A stretch of DNA of 38,751 nt from CAZILN01 sp964540005 (GTDB lineage Bacteria > Bacteroidota > Bacteroidia > Bacteroidales > SM23-62): assembly GCA_964540005.1 (NCBI GenBank), contig CAZILN010000281.1, positions 1 to 38,751 on the forward strand, in the 5' to 3' direction. The stretch's first letter is position 1. Every line of letters begins with the position of its first letter. Shown one piece after another: positions 24,269-33,501 of the stretch. Position numbers and translations under genes: made by a program. The notes under the pieces are model-generated. The model was not told where the DNA came from. It saw only the letters and a list, made by a program, of their open reading frames with translations, and did no database searches.

Positions 24269-25036
24269 ATGGAAAATTACTTTTACCTGATTGCTGTTCC
24301 CGAGTCCCTTGTAGCCTCCCATCTTCCACCAAAAGAATTCGGTAATTATCTGGCTGTCGGGGCAAAGAAAAGAATGCGCGGACAGGCCATCTATTTTGAA
24401 ATTGATCCCTCAAAGGCAGATCACCTGCCCTGGGACTATATTAAAAAGAAACTGGTGCCTTACGAGGACGGGGAGCCAAAGAGGTCAGTATACCTTTCCA
24501 TTTACAGGGTGATGGAAGAGGTAGAACTGGTAGCGCTGAAATCGCTCTACCTGGCAACAGACGACGGGAAGGTACTGGAAATTAAACAGGCTGATTACAA
24601 GACACCTTCATCATCCGAAGTATTCCTGTACCAGCAGTTTACACCCATAAGCACAAGGGTTGCCAGTAAATTGCCCCCTCCGGATTTTGTAAAATTCCTG
24701 ACTGATGCTGATAAGCCGATCTTCACCCCCAAAGCATTTTTTGTCGATCTGCAGCTCCATGAACTTGCTACCGACCCCAAGGCCCCTATTCATAACCTCC
24801 CGTATCCCAACCCGGATCATTTAAGGGATTGCCTGATGCAACTGGGACAAGTATCCGGAAGACAAACAAAAACCGTCCTCAGGCATTTTAAAGGAGAATT
24901 GTCTTACCGGACCATTAATGATGGTTTTTTTATAGGTGATCAGTCCAGCTTCAGGTATTACCCCTTTCCCGGGATCGAACAGCTGGAGCATGAATATTAT
25001 GACTGGTGGAAGTCTGCTCTAGTTCAGTGCTTTTGA
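24269..25036 (+). CDS. Conserved-looking hypothetical protein with internal duplication
   Basis: I do not recognise a named family for this 255-residue soluble protein. It has no signal peptide or membrane segment. Two halves resemble each other: residues 9-46 ('AVPESLVASHLPPKEF' followed by a basic stretch and 'AIYFEID') and residues 124-161 ('FTPISTRVASKLPPPDF' followed by 'AFFVDLQ'), sharing VAS-x-LPP-x-x-F and a following aromatic beta strand. The C-terminus contains 'FPGIEQLEHEYYDWW'. It is preceded by a 224-base intergenic region shared with hppA and followed after 78 bases by an outer-membrane-type gene. A cytoplasmic role is likely, but function is unknown. Confidence 0.7.
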   Translation: MENYFYLIAVPESLVASHLPPKEFGNYLAVGAKKRMRGQAIYFEIDPSKADHLPWDYIKKKLVPYEDGEPKRSVYLSIYRVMEEVELVALKSLYLATDDGKVLEIKQADYKTPSSSEVFLYQQFTPISTRVASKLPPPDFVKFLTDADKPIFTPKAFFVDLQLHELATDPKAPIHNLPYPNPDHLRDCLMQLGQVSGRQTKTVLRHFKGELSYRTINDGFFIGDQSSFRYYPFPGIEQLEHEYYDWWKSALVQCF

Positions 25037-25114
25037 TTTTATGACTTCCGGGGGTTTCATGTCTGGGAAATTAAAACTATTTTCAGCCCTGATTGAAACC
25101 TATCCGGGACATAA

Positions 25115-26230
25115 ATGCAATCCATAATATATAAATTTACCAGGCTCAGCATTGCAGTCTTACTTCTAACAACACTTCCAGCCGGTGCACAGGAGAACGG
25201 ACTGTTCGGGGACTGGCATCCCCAGGCCAAATATCATTACGGATTCATTTCCCCGCATTCTCCAAAAGTAGACTACCTTGTTGAGGGACATGTCCAGGCT
25301 TTTGAGCTCTCCCTGGTAAAAACACAAGCCAGCGATAATATCTATAACAAACTCTTCAATTATCCGGAAACAGGCTTCGGGTTTTTCCATGCCGGCCTGA
25401 ACAATCCGGGTGTTCTGGGCTCAGCCAATTCACTGGTAAGTTTCTTGAATGCACCCTTATACAGGACAGGAAAAGGCGGATTCCAGGTTGACTACCAGAT
25501 AACAGCCGGCCTTTCTTACCTGACTGATGTATTTCAATTATATGATAACAACCTGAATATCGCTATCGGCTCTCACATCAATCTGCACTTTTCAGCATTG
25601 CTGGATTACCAATGGAAGATCAGCAGGCATTTTGAATGGACCAGCGGATTGTCTTTCAGCCACTTCTCCAATGGCAGGGTGGAATTGCCCAATCTCGGAC
25701 TGAATTATATTTCAATCTTCACGGGACTGAAATACATACCCGGTGAATCCTTACCGGTTTTTCCCCTGCGTGAGATCCCGGAATATGAAAAACACTTCGA
25801 ACACCTGCTGATAATGTCTTTCGGTATCAAACAATATGATATTACGGATGATAACTATTACCTGGTCCACAGCCTTAGCTATGACATAGGAAGAAGGCTG
25901 AAACCCCATATGAAAATTTCTGCCGGGACAGACCTTTTCTTCGATGGTTCGTCACGCAATCATTTTAAAAATAACGGGATAGTTGATTACGGTATACCGG
26001 ACATGTACTGCCTTGGTGCCCATGGAGGATGGCATCTGAGCTACCGGAAGCTGACCATGCTGATCATGGCAGGCTATTATCTTGTTAAAAGGATCCCAAC
26101 GCCATCTCCCGTTTACAGCAGGCTGGGACTGCAGTATAGTTGCACGGAACATATACTGGTAAATGTTTCTCTGAAGTCCCACAATGCCGTTGCCGATTTT
26201 GTTGAGTGGGGGCTGGGATATTCATTCTGA
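25115..26230 (+). CDS. Acyloxyacyl hydrolase / PagL-like outer membrane lipid A deacylase
   Basis: The 371-residue protein has a signal peptide (about 1-25, ending 'LPAGAQ') and alternating aromatic beta strands typical of a small outer membrane barrel. The segment 'FSHFSNGRVELPNLGLNY' (181-198) resembles the PagL active-site region, with H183 and S185 as the candidate catalytic pair followed by N186. PagL-like enzymes remove an acyl chain from lipid A in the outer membrane. The Bacteroidota homologues I recall are annotated 'acyloxyacyl hydrolase' and are longer than PagL, as here. The product starts at ATG 25115. The next gene, a GIN-domain lipoprotein, begins three bases after its stop, suggesting co-expression. 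Confidence 0.75.
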   Translation: MQSIIYKFTRLSIAVLLLTTLPAGAQENGLFGDWHPQAKYHYGFISPHSPKVDYLVEGHVQAFELSLVKTQASDNIYNKLFNYPETGFGFFHAGLNNPGVLGSANSLVSFLNAPLYRTGKGGFQVDYQITAGLSYLTDVFQLYDNNLNIAIGSHINLHFSALLDYQWKISRHFEWTSGLSFSHFSNGRVELPNLGLNYISIFTGLKYIPGESLPVFPLREIPEYEKHFEHLLIMSFGIKQYDITDDNYYLVHSLSYDIGRRLKPHMKISAGTDLFFDGSSRNHFKNNGIVDYGIPDMYCLGAHGGWHLSYRKLTMLIMAGYYLVKRIPTPSPVYSRLGLQYSCTEHILVNVSLKSHNAVADFVEWGLGYSF

Positions 26231-26233
26231 GTT

Positions 26234-26968
26234 ATGAGGATAATTCTTTACATATTACTGATTATAGCCTGCCTCTCCTGTGAGAGGGAGAACGGAGGGG
26301 AATGCCTGCAAAGCTCCGGCGAACTGACTGAAGTAAAGATTGAACTGCCGGATTTCAGCATCCTGGAATTGTATGACCTGTTTGATGTGTACCTGATCGA
26401 CGATACTGTCAATGAGCTTAGTATACTCACAGGCAGCAAGCTGCAGGACGATATTGAACTGAAAACCGAGGGATCAAAGTTTATGGTTTATAATAATGCC
26501 AGATGCCGTTGGTTCCGTGATTATGAAAGGGTTGTACTGACATTCAGATGTAAGGACCTGAAACGTGTAAGTTTGTGGTATCCATGTTACGTGGCCAGTC
26601 AGGATACCCTCACATGGCCATCATTAAATATCTATTCCTATGCCAAAGTCTTTGAAGGAGACATAAAGGTGAATAATGATAATTTCAGGTTCGGGGTGAA
26701 TTTCTCATGTGCCGGCAGTTGTTCCATATCAGGAAAGACCGGTAAGCTGACTATTATGAACCGGGGGGTCCATCATATTTTTGCCGACAACCTGGAATCC
26801 GTATCTGCCGATATTACTAATAACTCCCTCGGCGATATTCATGCAGGGTGCACAGATACCCTCAGGGCACATATCTGGGAAAGCGGAAATATTTATTACC
26901 GCGGCAACCCGGAAATAATACTCAGGGATATTACTTCAACCGGTAGACTGATCAGGACTAATCAATAG
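26234..26968 (+). CDS. Lipoprotein with GIN (DUF2807-like) beta-repeat domain
   Basis: The 244-residue protein has a short lipoprotein signal ending 'IIACLSC' (C16). Its repeated short strands end in 'HIWESGNIYYRGNPEIIL', which matches the GIN/DUF2807 signature (G/S-G-x-I-x-Y-x-G-NP). The beta-helical GIN domain occurs in putative adhesin-like surface proteins of Bacteroidota; its biochemical function is not established. Extra cysteines (C97, C109, C117, C155, C158 region) are unusual and could form disulfides. The gene starts three bases after the acyloxyacyl hydrolase stop and is probably in one operon with it, so a cell-envelope role is likely. Confidence 0.7.
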   Translation: MRIILYILLIIACLSCERENGGECLQSSGELTEVKIELPDFSILELYDLFDVYLIDDTVNELSILTGSKLQDDIELKTEGSKFMVYNNARCRWFRDYERVVLTFRCKDLKRVSLWYPCYVASQDTLTWPSLNIYSYAKVFEGDIKVNNDNFRFGVNFSCAGSCSISGKTGKLTIMNRGVHHIFADNLESVSADITNNSLGDIHAGCTDTLRAHIWESGNIYYRGNPEIILRDITSTGRLIRTNQ

Positions 26969-27041
26969 ATCCGGATCAGGCGGAACCTTTCAGGCATTTT
27001 TTCGTAAAACTAGAATTATAAAAACCTTAATGATATCTAAG

Positions 27042-27849
27042 ATGCATAAACAAAAGTATTCTTTCATTGCAAAAGCTATCTGATTCCTACTGGTCGGGAT
27101 CATTCTTCTTCCTTCCTGCGAAACGGATAAGGAAGGGCCCCCCTGTTCTGCCCCCTGCCTCATCAATGCTTATTGATTTCTCAGATTTTCAACAAAATAA
27201 AAAGAGCGAACTTACTGTACAAAATTGGGGATATGCCGCCCTGAATGTGTTTGTCTGGAGTTCAATGATAACAGGAGGACTGGCTGTACCTGTTGCCGCC
27301 TTCTGGGAATCTTTCAAGCATGAAGGTGTCTATCAGGGTGAGAAGGAATGGATCTGGACATATAATGTCATGGTCCTTGGAGTTATCTATAAAGCGGACC
27401 TGCACGGCACACTGCAGGATGACAATGTGCTGTGGAAAATGTATATTACCAGAACTGATGGCTTTAGTGATTTTCTCTGGTATTACGGTGAAGTCAGCCT
27501 TGACCAGACCGAAGGATTCTGGATCATGAATGAGAATCCTGAAAATCCCGGCCAACTGCTGCGAATTGACTGGACCCGGGAGGCTAATGCTGAAACATCC
27601 GAGATCAAATACACCAATGTCCAGCCGGGAGGTGTTGAAAACGGGGGTTACATCCAGTATGGAAAGCTCAGTGGAGGTGATTATGATTATTTCTATGACA
27701 TTTATGTCAAGAGTACCGATAAACTTATAAATATTCAGTTTAACTCCGGGACCAAAGAAGGACGAATTAAAGATCCGAAGACCTACATCGATGATAACTG
27801 GCATTGCTGGGATTCAAACCAGCAGGATGCAGTCTGCGAATTAAAATAG
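27042..27849 (+). pseudogene. Broken lipoprotein gene: in-frame TGA in the signal peptide and +1 frameshift in a C run
   Basis: An ATG at 27042 opens a lipoprotein signal (MHKQKYSFIAKAI) that hits TGA at 27081-27083. The same frame then continues with 'FLLVGIILLPSCETDKEGPP', a convincing lipobox. After the C6 run at 27138-27143 the good frame moves by one base. It continues 'VLPPASSMLIDFSDF' and runs about 230 residues to TAA at 27847-27849, with 'NWGYAALNVFVW' and 'DDNWHCWDSNQQDAVC'. One C fewer in the run would restore E-G-P-P-V-L-P-P, as expected for this uncharacterised Bacteroidota lipoprotein family. Two lesions imply a pseudogene, unless the assembly is wrong. A TTG at 27067 opens the downstream frame but would yield a leaderless, signal-less protein. 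Confidence 0.65.
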
Positions 27850-28085
27850 ATCTTCTTATTTTCAATTTAACTCACTGATTAACAGTTGATTAACTAAATA
27901 CTCCCTTATTGGCAACATCAAATATCCTTTTTCTTATTTGGATTAATTATAAATAAAGATAGAGGCAGTCTTTTTTCTGGTTCCGTTTGTCAATTTATCC
28001 TTATTTTTATCCTGTCTAAATGGTATTTTTCTGTTTATGCCACTCTGTATCAATTCATTAACTACTATCAACCTGGAGTTCACTT
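27850..28085 (+). other. AT-rich leader upstream of the activase gene
   Basis: These 236 bases separate the broken lipoprotein gene from the giant activase. They are AT-rich and pyrimidine-rich with several T runs. I see no open frame, no RNA gene and no convincing TAnnTTTG element. A purine stretch (GGAG at 28075-28078) 7 bases before the ATG at 28086 could act as a ribosome binding site. Confidence 0.4.
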
Positions 28086-31000
28086 ATGACGAAGTCAGAA
28101 AAATCAAATACTAAAGCTGTTCAGGAATTACACATGGGTTTCGATATCGGATCCATATCCATCAATACTGTCCTCATTAATAATAAGATGGAAATAATCA
28201 AGGAAAGGTATGACTATTGCAACGGAAAGCCGTTTCACCGGCTGAAGGAAATACTGGAAAACCTGTCAGCAGATCATCCAATGTCAACGATTGCTTCATT
28301 TTCCTTTACCGGAACCGGGGGAAGGCTTGCCGCAGACGTGATCGGCGGAAAATATGTGAACGAGATCATTGCTCAGTCTGAATCCGTCGGGCGCCTGTTC
28401 CCCCAGGTGAAAACAGTTATTGAAATGGGCGGAGAAGATTCGAAACTGATTTTCATGGATCCGGCAACCGATCAGCAATATGCCCAGCTTTCTACATTTG
28501 AACTGAATTCTATCTGTGCGGCCGGGACCGGTTCCTTTCTTGACCAGCAGGCCAAAAGGATAGGTGTCAGTATTGAAAACGAATTTGGTGAATTGTCCAT
28601 GAAATCTGAAAATCCACCCAGGATCGCCGGACGCTGCAGTGTTTTCGCAAAGAGTGATATGATACACCTGCAGCAGATTGCCACACCTGTTCATGATATT
28701 GTAGCCGGACTCTGTTTTGCAGTGGCAAGAAACTTTATCAGCTCCATAGGCCGGGGGAAGAAATTTGAGTTCCCGGTGATATTCCAGGGAGGTGTGGCTG
28801 CCAACACAGGTGTGATCAGGGCATTTCGTGAGCTCCTGAATGCCAGGGAGGGTGAACTTATAGTTCCCGAACACCATGCATCCATGGGCGCGATCGGGGC
28901 CGTGTTTCACTCCCTGCACCAGAAATCCCTGGTAAAAATGAAAGATCAGGGTATACAGAAACTGGCCGATTACCTGGAAGAACAGAAAGATAGCGGCAAA
29001 TGCCTGGAACCTATTAAAATACCTGATACCGTAATCAACAAGAAAATTCATCCCATAACCGAGGGGGAAATTGTGGATGTTGCCCTGGGACTTGACATCG
29101 GTTCACTAAGTACCAATATAGTACTGATAGATAAGGAAAACAGGGTTATTGCCCGCAGGTACCTCCCCACGGCAAGTAAACCGCTCGAAGCCATCAGGCG
29201 AGGTATATCCGAGGTATTTGATGAAGTAGGTGACAGGGTTAATGTCATGGCAGCAGGCACCACCGGATCAGGACGGTACCTGACCGGGGACTTCATCGGT
29301 GCCGATGTGATCCGTAACGAGATCACAGCCCAGGCCACGGCAGCGATTGTTTATGATCCCGAGGTGGATACCATTTTCGAGATCGGGGGACAGGACTCCA
29401 AGTATATCAGCATAGATAACGGCATTGTAATTGATTTTGAAATGAACAAGGTCTGTGCTGCCGGTACCGGGTCATTCCTGGAGGAACAGGCCGAGAAACT
29501 GGATATAAGCATCATCAAGGAATTTGAGAACCTGGCATTTAAGGCTAAGAGTCCGCCCGCCCTGGGCGACAGGTGCACCGTCTTCATGGAATCCGACCTG
29601 AATGCACATCAGCAGAAAGGTACTGCCAAGGAGGACCTTATAGCCGGACTGGCATACTCTATAGTACAGAATTACATACAGAAGGTCGTCAGGAAAAAGC
29701 GAATAGGCAATCACATCCTCTTCCAGGGAGGAGTTACCAACAACCAGGCCGTAGTGTCAGCCTTTGAACAGATCACTGGTAAAAAAATATATGCCCCTCC
29801 GCATTTTGATATAACCGGCGCCATCGGCTCAGCCATACTCGCCAGGGAATATAATATAAAAAACAAGATCAAAACCCGGTTCAAGGGCTCCGATATTGCA
29901 AAAATACCTTATAAACTCGATCGCTTTACCTGCAAATCCTGTTCAAATATGTGTGAAATACGCAGGATCAGGATAGAAGGGGAATCCAAACCCCTTTATT
30001 TCGGCGGGCGATGTGAAAAATGGGAACTGGCCGAAAGAAAGGGTAAAGGGCAGGATATCCCAAATTATTTTGAGGAACGAACAGAAATGCTGCTGACTGA
30101 TTTTGATAACGAGAAGAAGGAAGATAAGAAAACTACTATTGGAATACCCCGCGGGTTGATGATATTCTACCAGCAGTTCCCGTTCTGGCGGACATTCTGG
30201 GAGGAACTTGGGTTCCAGGTAGTTCTTTCAGACGAATCCAATGACACCCTTATTAAAAAAGCCCTCGACACCCTGGTGGCAGAGACCTGTTTCCCGGTCG
30301 AGGTGATACAGGGTCACATCCGGAACCTGTTCGATAAAGAAGTGGACTATATATTCACACCATTCATTATCAACGCCAAGGCTGAACCCGATAATCCAAC
30401 CAACAACGTTAATTGTCCCTGGGTCCAGACCTATCCTTTCATGGCAAAAACCGCCCTGTCTGATGAAGAAAAGGGCAAACTGCTCATTCCGGCCCTGAAT
30501 TTCAGGTATTTCGGCAATGTGCTTAACAAGGAGCTGTCTGATTTCATGTGGGAACAATTCAGGGTCTCTTCCAAAAAAGTGGTCAGGGCCATAAACCTGG
30601 CGGATCAGAGACAAACTGAATTTGAGAATAAACTGGTTGTACGCGGACAGGAGGTTCTTGAGAATTTACCCGATGATAAGGAATGTCTGGTAATTATGGG
30701 GCGCCCCTACAATACTGGAGATCCTTCCCTGAACCTCAGCATGGTGGAAAAACTGATTAACATGGATGTCCTTCCCATCCCCATGGATTACCTTCCCCTG
30801 GGAAGTGAACATATTACACAGGACTATCCCCAGATGTACTGGCCCAACGGGCAGAAGATACTCGCCGCGACACGGATTATTGCGAGAGACGACAGATTGC
30901 ATTCCATCTATATGAGTAATTTCCGATGCGGACCCGATTCATTCCTGGCCCATTTTGTCCATGAAGAGATGAGGGGCAAGCCTTACCTTGAGCTGGAAAT

Positions 31001-32354
31001 AGACGAGCATAGCGCCGATGCAGGTATGATCACCCGCTATGAAGCTTTCCTCGACAGTTTGAAGGGCGCCAAGGAGCTTATTGAGAAAAAGAAGGAGATC
31101 ATCGTTCCCTCAGGAATGAAATCAGCGCCCATGGAGGGCCGCACCCTGTATTTCCCTTATATGTATGATGGCGCTTATGCTATTGCTGCCGCTTCAAGAA
31201 GCTGTGGCCTGGATGCCGATGTACTGCCCATGACCGATGAAACGGCGCTCGAACTTGGAAGGAAATATACATCCTCCCGAGAATGCTTCCCCATGATTTG
31301 TACTACCGGGTCTTTCCTGAAAAAGATACTTGACCCGGAATCCGATCCCTCAAAACTCAGCTTCTTTATGCCCGATCATAACGGTCCCTGCCGCTTCGGT
31401 CAGTACAACAGGTTCCAGAGGGTGGTATTCGACAGGCTGGGATACAAAGATGTAAAGATCATTTCCCCCAGCAATGATACCGCTTATGCAGATATTTCCG
31501 GCGGGAAGGCCACGAAGTTCCGGTTCACCGCATGGAAAGGATTCGTTGCTGTGGATCTTTTAAGAAAATTCAAACAGGAGCGCAAACCTTACGAACTGAT
31601 TAAGGGGGATGTGGAAAAAGTATACCAGGAAAGCCTGCAAGAGGTGATCAGGTCTATTGAAAACGGGGCAAAAGACCTTAACCTAGTCATGGCTGCAGCT
31701 GTTGAAAGGTTTAAACTCATCCCCCTGAGCAATGGCCAGCGTAAACCTGTTATTGCCATAGTGGGTGAAATATTCATGCGTGACAATCCCTTCGCCAATG
31801 GTTTCGTGCTGGACAGGCTTGAAAGGAACGGAGCTGAAACCTATATGGCCCCCTTCTCAGAATGGCTGACATACTCGACATACAGGTATACCCGTGACAG
31901 CCGCTGGAAAGGAAACCGCACAGGAGTGCTTAAATCAAAAATCCAGGAATATTCTCAAAAGATCTCTGCAAAGAAGATACATAAAGTGGCTGAAGGCTTC
32001 TTCGAGGAGGAAAAGGATATTCACGTTGAAGACATGATCGAAAGTTGTGGCGATTATATTCATAAGCACTACGATGGTGATCCGGTGCTGAACCTGGGTA
32101 ACTCCCATCTGCTTACCAAGCAGGGAATTTCGGGAATTGTGAATATACTGCCTTTTACCTGTATGCCAGGTACCCTTGTAACTGCAGTATCAGACAAGTT
32201 TAAGACCGATCATGATAACATCCCCTACTTGAATATCGCCTATGACGGTCAGGAAGATGTATCCATAGATATGAGGATACAGGCCTTTATGCACCAGGCA
32301 AAGGAATTCTCTAAAAGGAAGGAGTTGAATGAACCTGTAAGCCGGAAAGTCTGA
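28086..32354 (+). CDS. Giant acyl-CoA dehydratase activase-like protein (two BadF/HgdC ATPase domains plus DUF2229/HgdB-like region)
   Basis: Activases of this ASKHA family use ATP hydrolysis and a [4Fe-4S] cluster to push electrons to low potential for radical dehydratases or double-cubane proteins. This 1422-residue protein has two activase domains: residues 15-290 ('GFDIGSISINTVLI', 'ICAAGTGSFLDQQ', 'GRCSVF') and 334-590 ('GLDIGSLSTNIVLID', 'VCAAGTGSFLEEQ', 'DRCTVF'). The usual cluster cysteines are present in both (C144/C184 and C457/C497). A Cys cluster (C616, C619, C623, C643) follows, then a long DUF2229/HgdB-like region with 'ETCFPVEVIQGH', 'SRECFPMICTTG' and 'GPCRFGQYNRFQ'. No partner dehydratase is adjacent. 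Such proteins are usual in anaerobes; the substrate is unknown. Confidence 0.88.
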   Translation: MTKSEKSNTKAVQELHMGFDIGSISINTVLINNKMEIIKERYDYCNGKPFHRLKEILENLSADHPMSTIASFSFTGTGGRLAADVIGGKYVNEIIAQSESVGRLFPQVKTVIEMGGEDSKLIFMDPATDQQYAQLSTFELNSICAAGTGSFLDQQAKRIGVSIENEFGELSMKSENPPRIAGRCSVFAKSDMIHLQQIATPVHDIVAGLCFAVARNFISSIGRGKKFEFPVIFQGGVAANTGVIRAFRELLNAREGELIVPEHHASMGAIGAVFHSLHQKSLVKMKDQGIQKLADYLEEQKDSGKCLEPIKIPDTVINKKIHPITEGEIVDVALGLDIGSLSTNIVLIDKENRVIARRYLPTASKPLEAIRRGISEVFDEVGDRVNVMAAGTTGSGRYLTGDFIGADVIRNEITAQATAAIVYDPEVDTIFEIGGQDSKYISIDNGIVIDFEMNKVCAAGTGSFLEEQAEKLDISIIKEFENLAFKAKSPPALGDRCTVFMESDLNAHQQKGTAKEDLIAGLAYSIVQNYIQKVVRKKRIGNHILFQGGVTNNQAVVSAFEQITGKKIYAPPHFDITGAIGSAILAREYNIKNKIKTRFKGSDIAKIPYKLDRFTCKSCSNMCEIRRIRIEGESKPLYFGGRCEKWELAERKGKGQDIPNYFEERTEMLLTDFDNEKKEDKKTTIGIPRGLMIFYQQFPFWRTFWEELGFQVVLSDESNDTLIKKALDTLVAETCFPVEVIQGHIRNLFDKEVDYIFTPFIINAKAEPDNPTNNVNCPWVQTYPFMAKTALSDEEKGKLLIPALNFRYFGNVLNKELSDFMWEQFRVSSKKVVRAINLADQRQTEFENKLVVRGQEVLENLPDDKECLVIMGRPYNTGDPSLNLSMVEKLINMDVLPIPMDYLPLGSEHITQDYPQMYWPNGQKILAATRIIARDDRLHSIYMSNFRCGPDSFLAHFVHEEMRGKPYLELEIDEHSADAGMITRYEAFLDSLKGAKELIEKKKEIIVPSGMKSAPMEGRTLYFPYMYDGAYAIAAASRSCGLDADVLPMTDETALELGRKYTSSRECFPMICTTGSFLKKILDPESDPSKLSFFMPDHNGPCRFGQYNRFQRVVFDRLGYKDVKIISPSNDTAYADISGGKATKFRFTAWKGFVAVDLLRKFKQERKPYELIKGDVEKVYQESLQEVIRSIENGAKDLNLVMAAAVERFKLIPLSNGQRKPVIAIVGEIFMRDNPFANGFVLDRLERNGAETYMAPFSEWLTYSTYRYTRDSRWKGNRTGVLKSKIQEYSQKISAKKIHKVAEGFFEEEKDIHVEDMIESCGDYIHKHYDGDPVLNLGNSHLLTKQGISGIVNILPFTCMPGTLVTAVSDKFKTDHDNIPYLNIAYDGQEDVSIDMRIQAFMHQAKEFSKRKELNEPVSRKV

Positions 32355-32361
32355 GAGGGAT

Positions 32362-33501
32362 TCATTTTGAATTGAAAATATTTACCTGCACAGAAAGGAA
32401 GGAGTATTCCTCATCAACGGGGTTGCAGCTATAAATAAGCTGTTCCCCGCTCCGCATGAGCAGATCGATTAATCCAATCCCGTTCTTCGTGGGATTGGAA
32501 AAATCCTTGTTTGCCAGTTTTTCCATGAAAATTTTCTCCAGCCCGTCATGATCAAGGGTATTCAGATGTTCAAAATGTTTTTCTACAAAAGGGACATCTT
32601 CATTTTTTATAAGGTTCCCGGTTGTGATCCTGTTCATTTCATTGTCAGCACCGAACAACAGGATCCCTGTTTTAGCCTGGGTATCCCTGCATTCTGCCGC
32701 ATGATGATAAATGTTCTGAAGGAGTTCCACCAGGACCAGGTAAATCCTTTTCCTGATCAGCAGGTCCTTGTCCCTGATCATTCTCAGGTTTTCGATGATG
32801 CTCAACAGGTCAAATGCCTGCTGACCTGCAAACTGGCTGCAGTAGATCAGGTTAACCTTGTGCTCACCCAGAATGGATAATAATCTCCCGGTAATGTCGA
32901 GCTCATAGAAGGTTTCGGGCTTGACCGGCGACTGATCGGCCGGATCACTGATAAGGGTGTCCATGAAAAAGAAGGAAAACGCCTCATCAACCGGCTCGAA
33001 TTTATACCTGATCTTATTTCCCGAGCGCCTGGCTATTTCAATCAATCCGAGTCCAGCCCCACCCTTCTCTGAAATAGCAGCTTCAGCAAGTATACTTTTA
33101 TACTGCTCCTTCAATTCCTCCTGGTTCATCGTGTTGATCCTGTCCAGCTTTGCTTTTAATACCGTCATCTGATCATTCCTGATCATATTCCCCTGGGATA
33201 TGTTATACATCTCATCCAGGCTCTGTATCAGGAAGATCCCATCGTTTTCCCGGGATTCTTCTTCCGGCATTTCCTGGTGGCGTGTAATGTTCTGTACGCA
33301 TTCCACAAGTATGAAAACAACCCTCTTTTTTAATTTGGTGGCCACATCCGACTGGTCAAAAATACCCTGTGCAAATTCGATCAGTCCGTCTGATACTTCC
33401 CTTGTAAAGAACCCCCTGTATCCATAGTTGATCTTGTTCTGTATCATATCAGTATACAGCGGGTATACAAAGGAATGATCGGGAGTAATGGTCTCACTCA
33501 T
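32362..33501 (-). CDS. Tandem SiaB-like (DUF6272) GHKL-type kinase-domain protein
   Basis: The 379-residue protein consists of two related domains. Domain 1 (about 10-185) has 'FILVECVQNITRH' with N-box-like E67/N71, 'YNISQGNMI', 'KGGAGLGLIEIARRSG' and 'FEPVDEAFSFF'. Domain 2 (about 200-377) repeats these as 'LVLVELLQNIYHH' with E259/N263, 'NRITTGNLI', 'KNGIGLIDLLMRSG' and 'CNPVDEEYSFL'. The pattern matches SiaB-family kinases, which in other bacteria phosphorylate a STAS-domain partner to control biofilm or signalling. No STAS or phosphatase gene is near, so the target is unknown. The gene converges on the activase, with seven bases between stops, and is divergent from the Mla operon. Confidence 0.78.
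   Translation of the reverse strand: MSETITPDHSFVYPLYTDMIQNKINYGYRGFFTREVSDGLIEFAQGIFDQSDVATKLKKRVVFILVECVQNITRHQEMPEEESRENDGIFLIQSLDEMYNISQGNMIRNDQMTVLKAKLDRINTMNQEELKEQYKSILAEAAISEKGGAGLGLIEIARRSGNKIRYKFEPVDEAFSFFFMDTLISDPADQSPVKPETFYELDITGRLLSILGEHKVNLIYCSQFAGQQAFDLLSIIENLRMIRDKDLLIRKRIYLVLVELLQNIYHHAAECRDTQAKTGILLFGADNEMNRITTGNLIKNEDVPFVEKHFEHLNTLDHDGLEKIFMEKLANKDFSNPTKNGIGLIDLLMRSGEQLIYSCNPVDEEYSFLSVQVNIFNSK

Noticed and set aside
25053..25100. 7-bp inverted repeat GGTTTCA/TGAAACC upstream of the acyloxyacyl hydrolase gene
   Set aside because: The loop is 34 bases and the arms are short; no supporting inner stem was found, so chance is likely.
26968..26977. Palindrome GATCCGGATC at the end of the GIN lipoprotein gene
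   Set aside because: Ten-base palindromes occur by chance; there is no loop or T run to make it a terminator.
27081..27083. TGA recoding (stop read as Trp or selenocysteine) in the broken lipoprotein gene
   Set aside because: Other genes in the window use TGA as a normal stop. A second lesion follows in the C run, and the position is in a signal peptide, where selenocysteine is not expected.
27850..28085. Riboswitch or small RNA in the leader of the activase gene
   Set aside because: The leader is long enough but AT-rich, and I could find no conserved aptamer-like motif or stable paired stem.
28296..29051. 251-residue open frame antisense to the activase
   Set aside because: It lies entirely inside a well-supported gene on the opposite strand, has no recognisable motif, and is a by-product of codon usage in the real frame.
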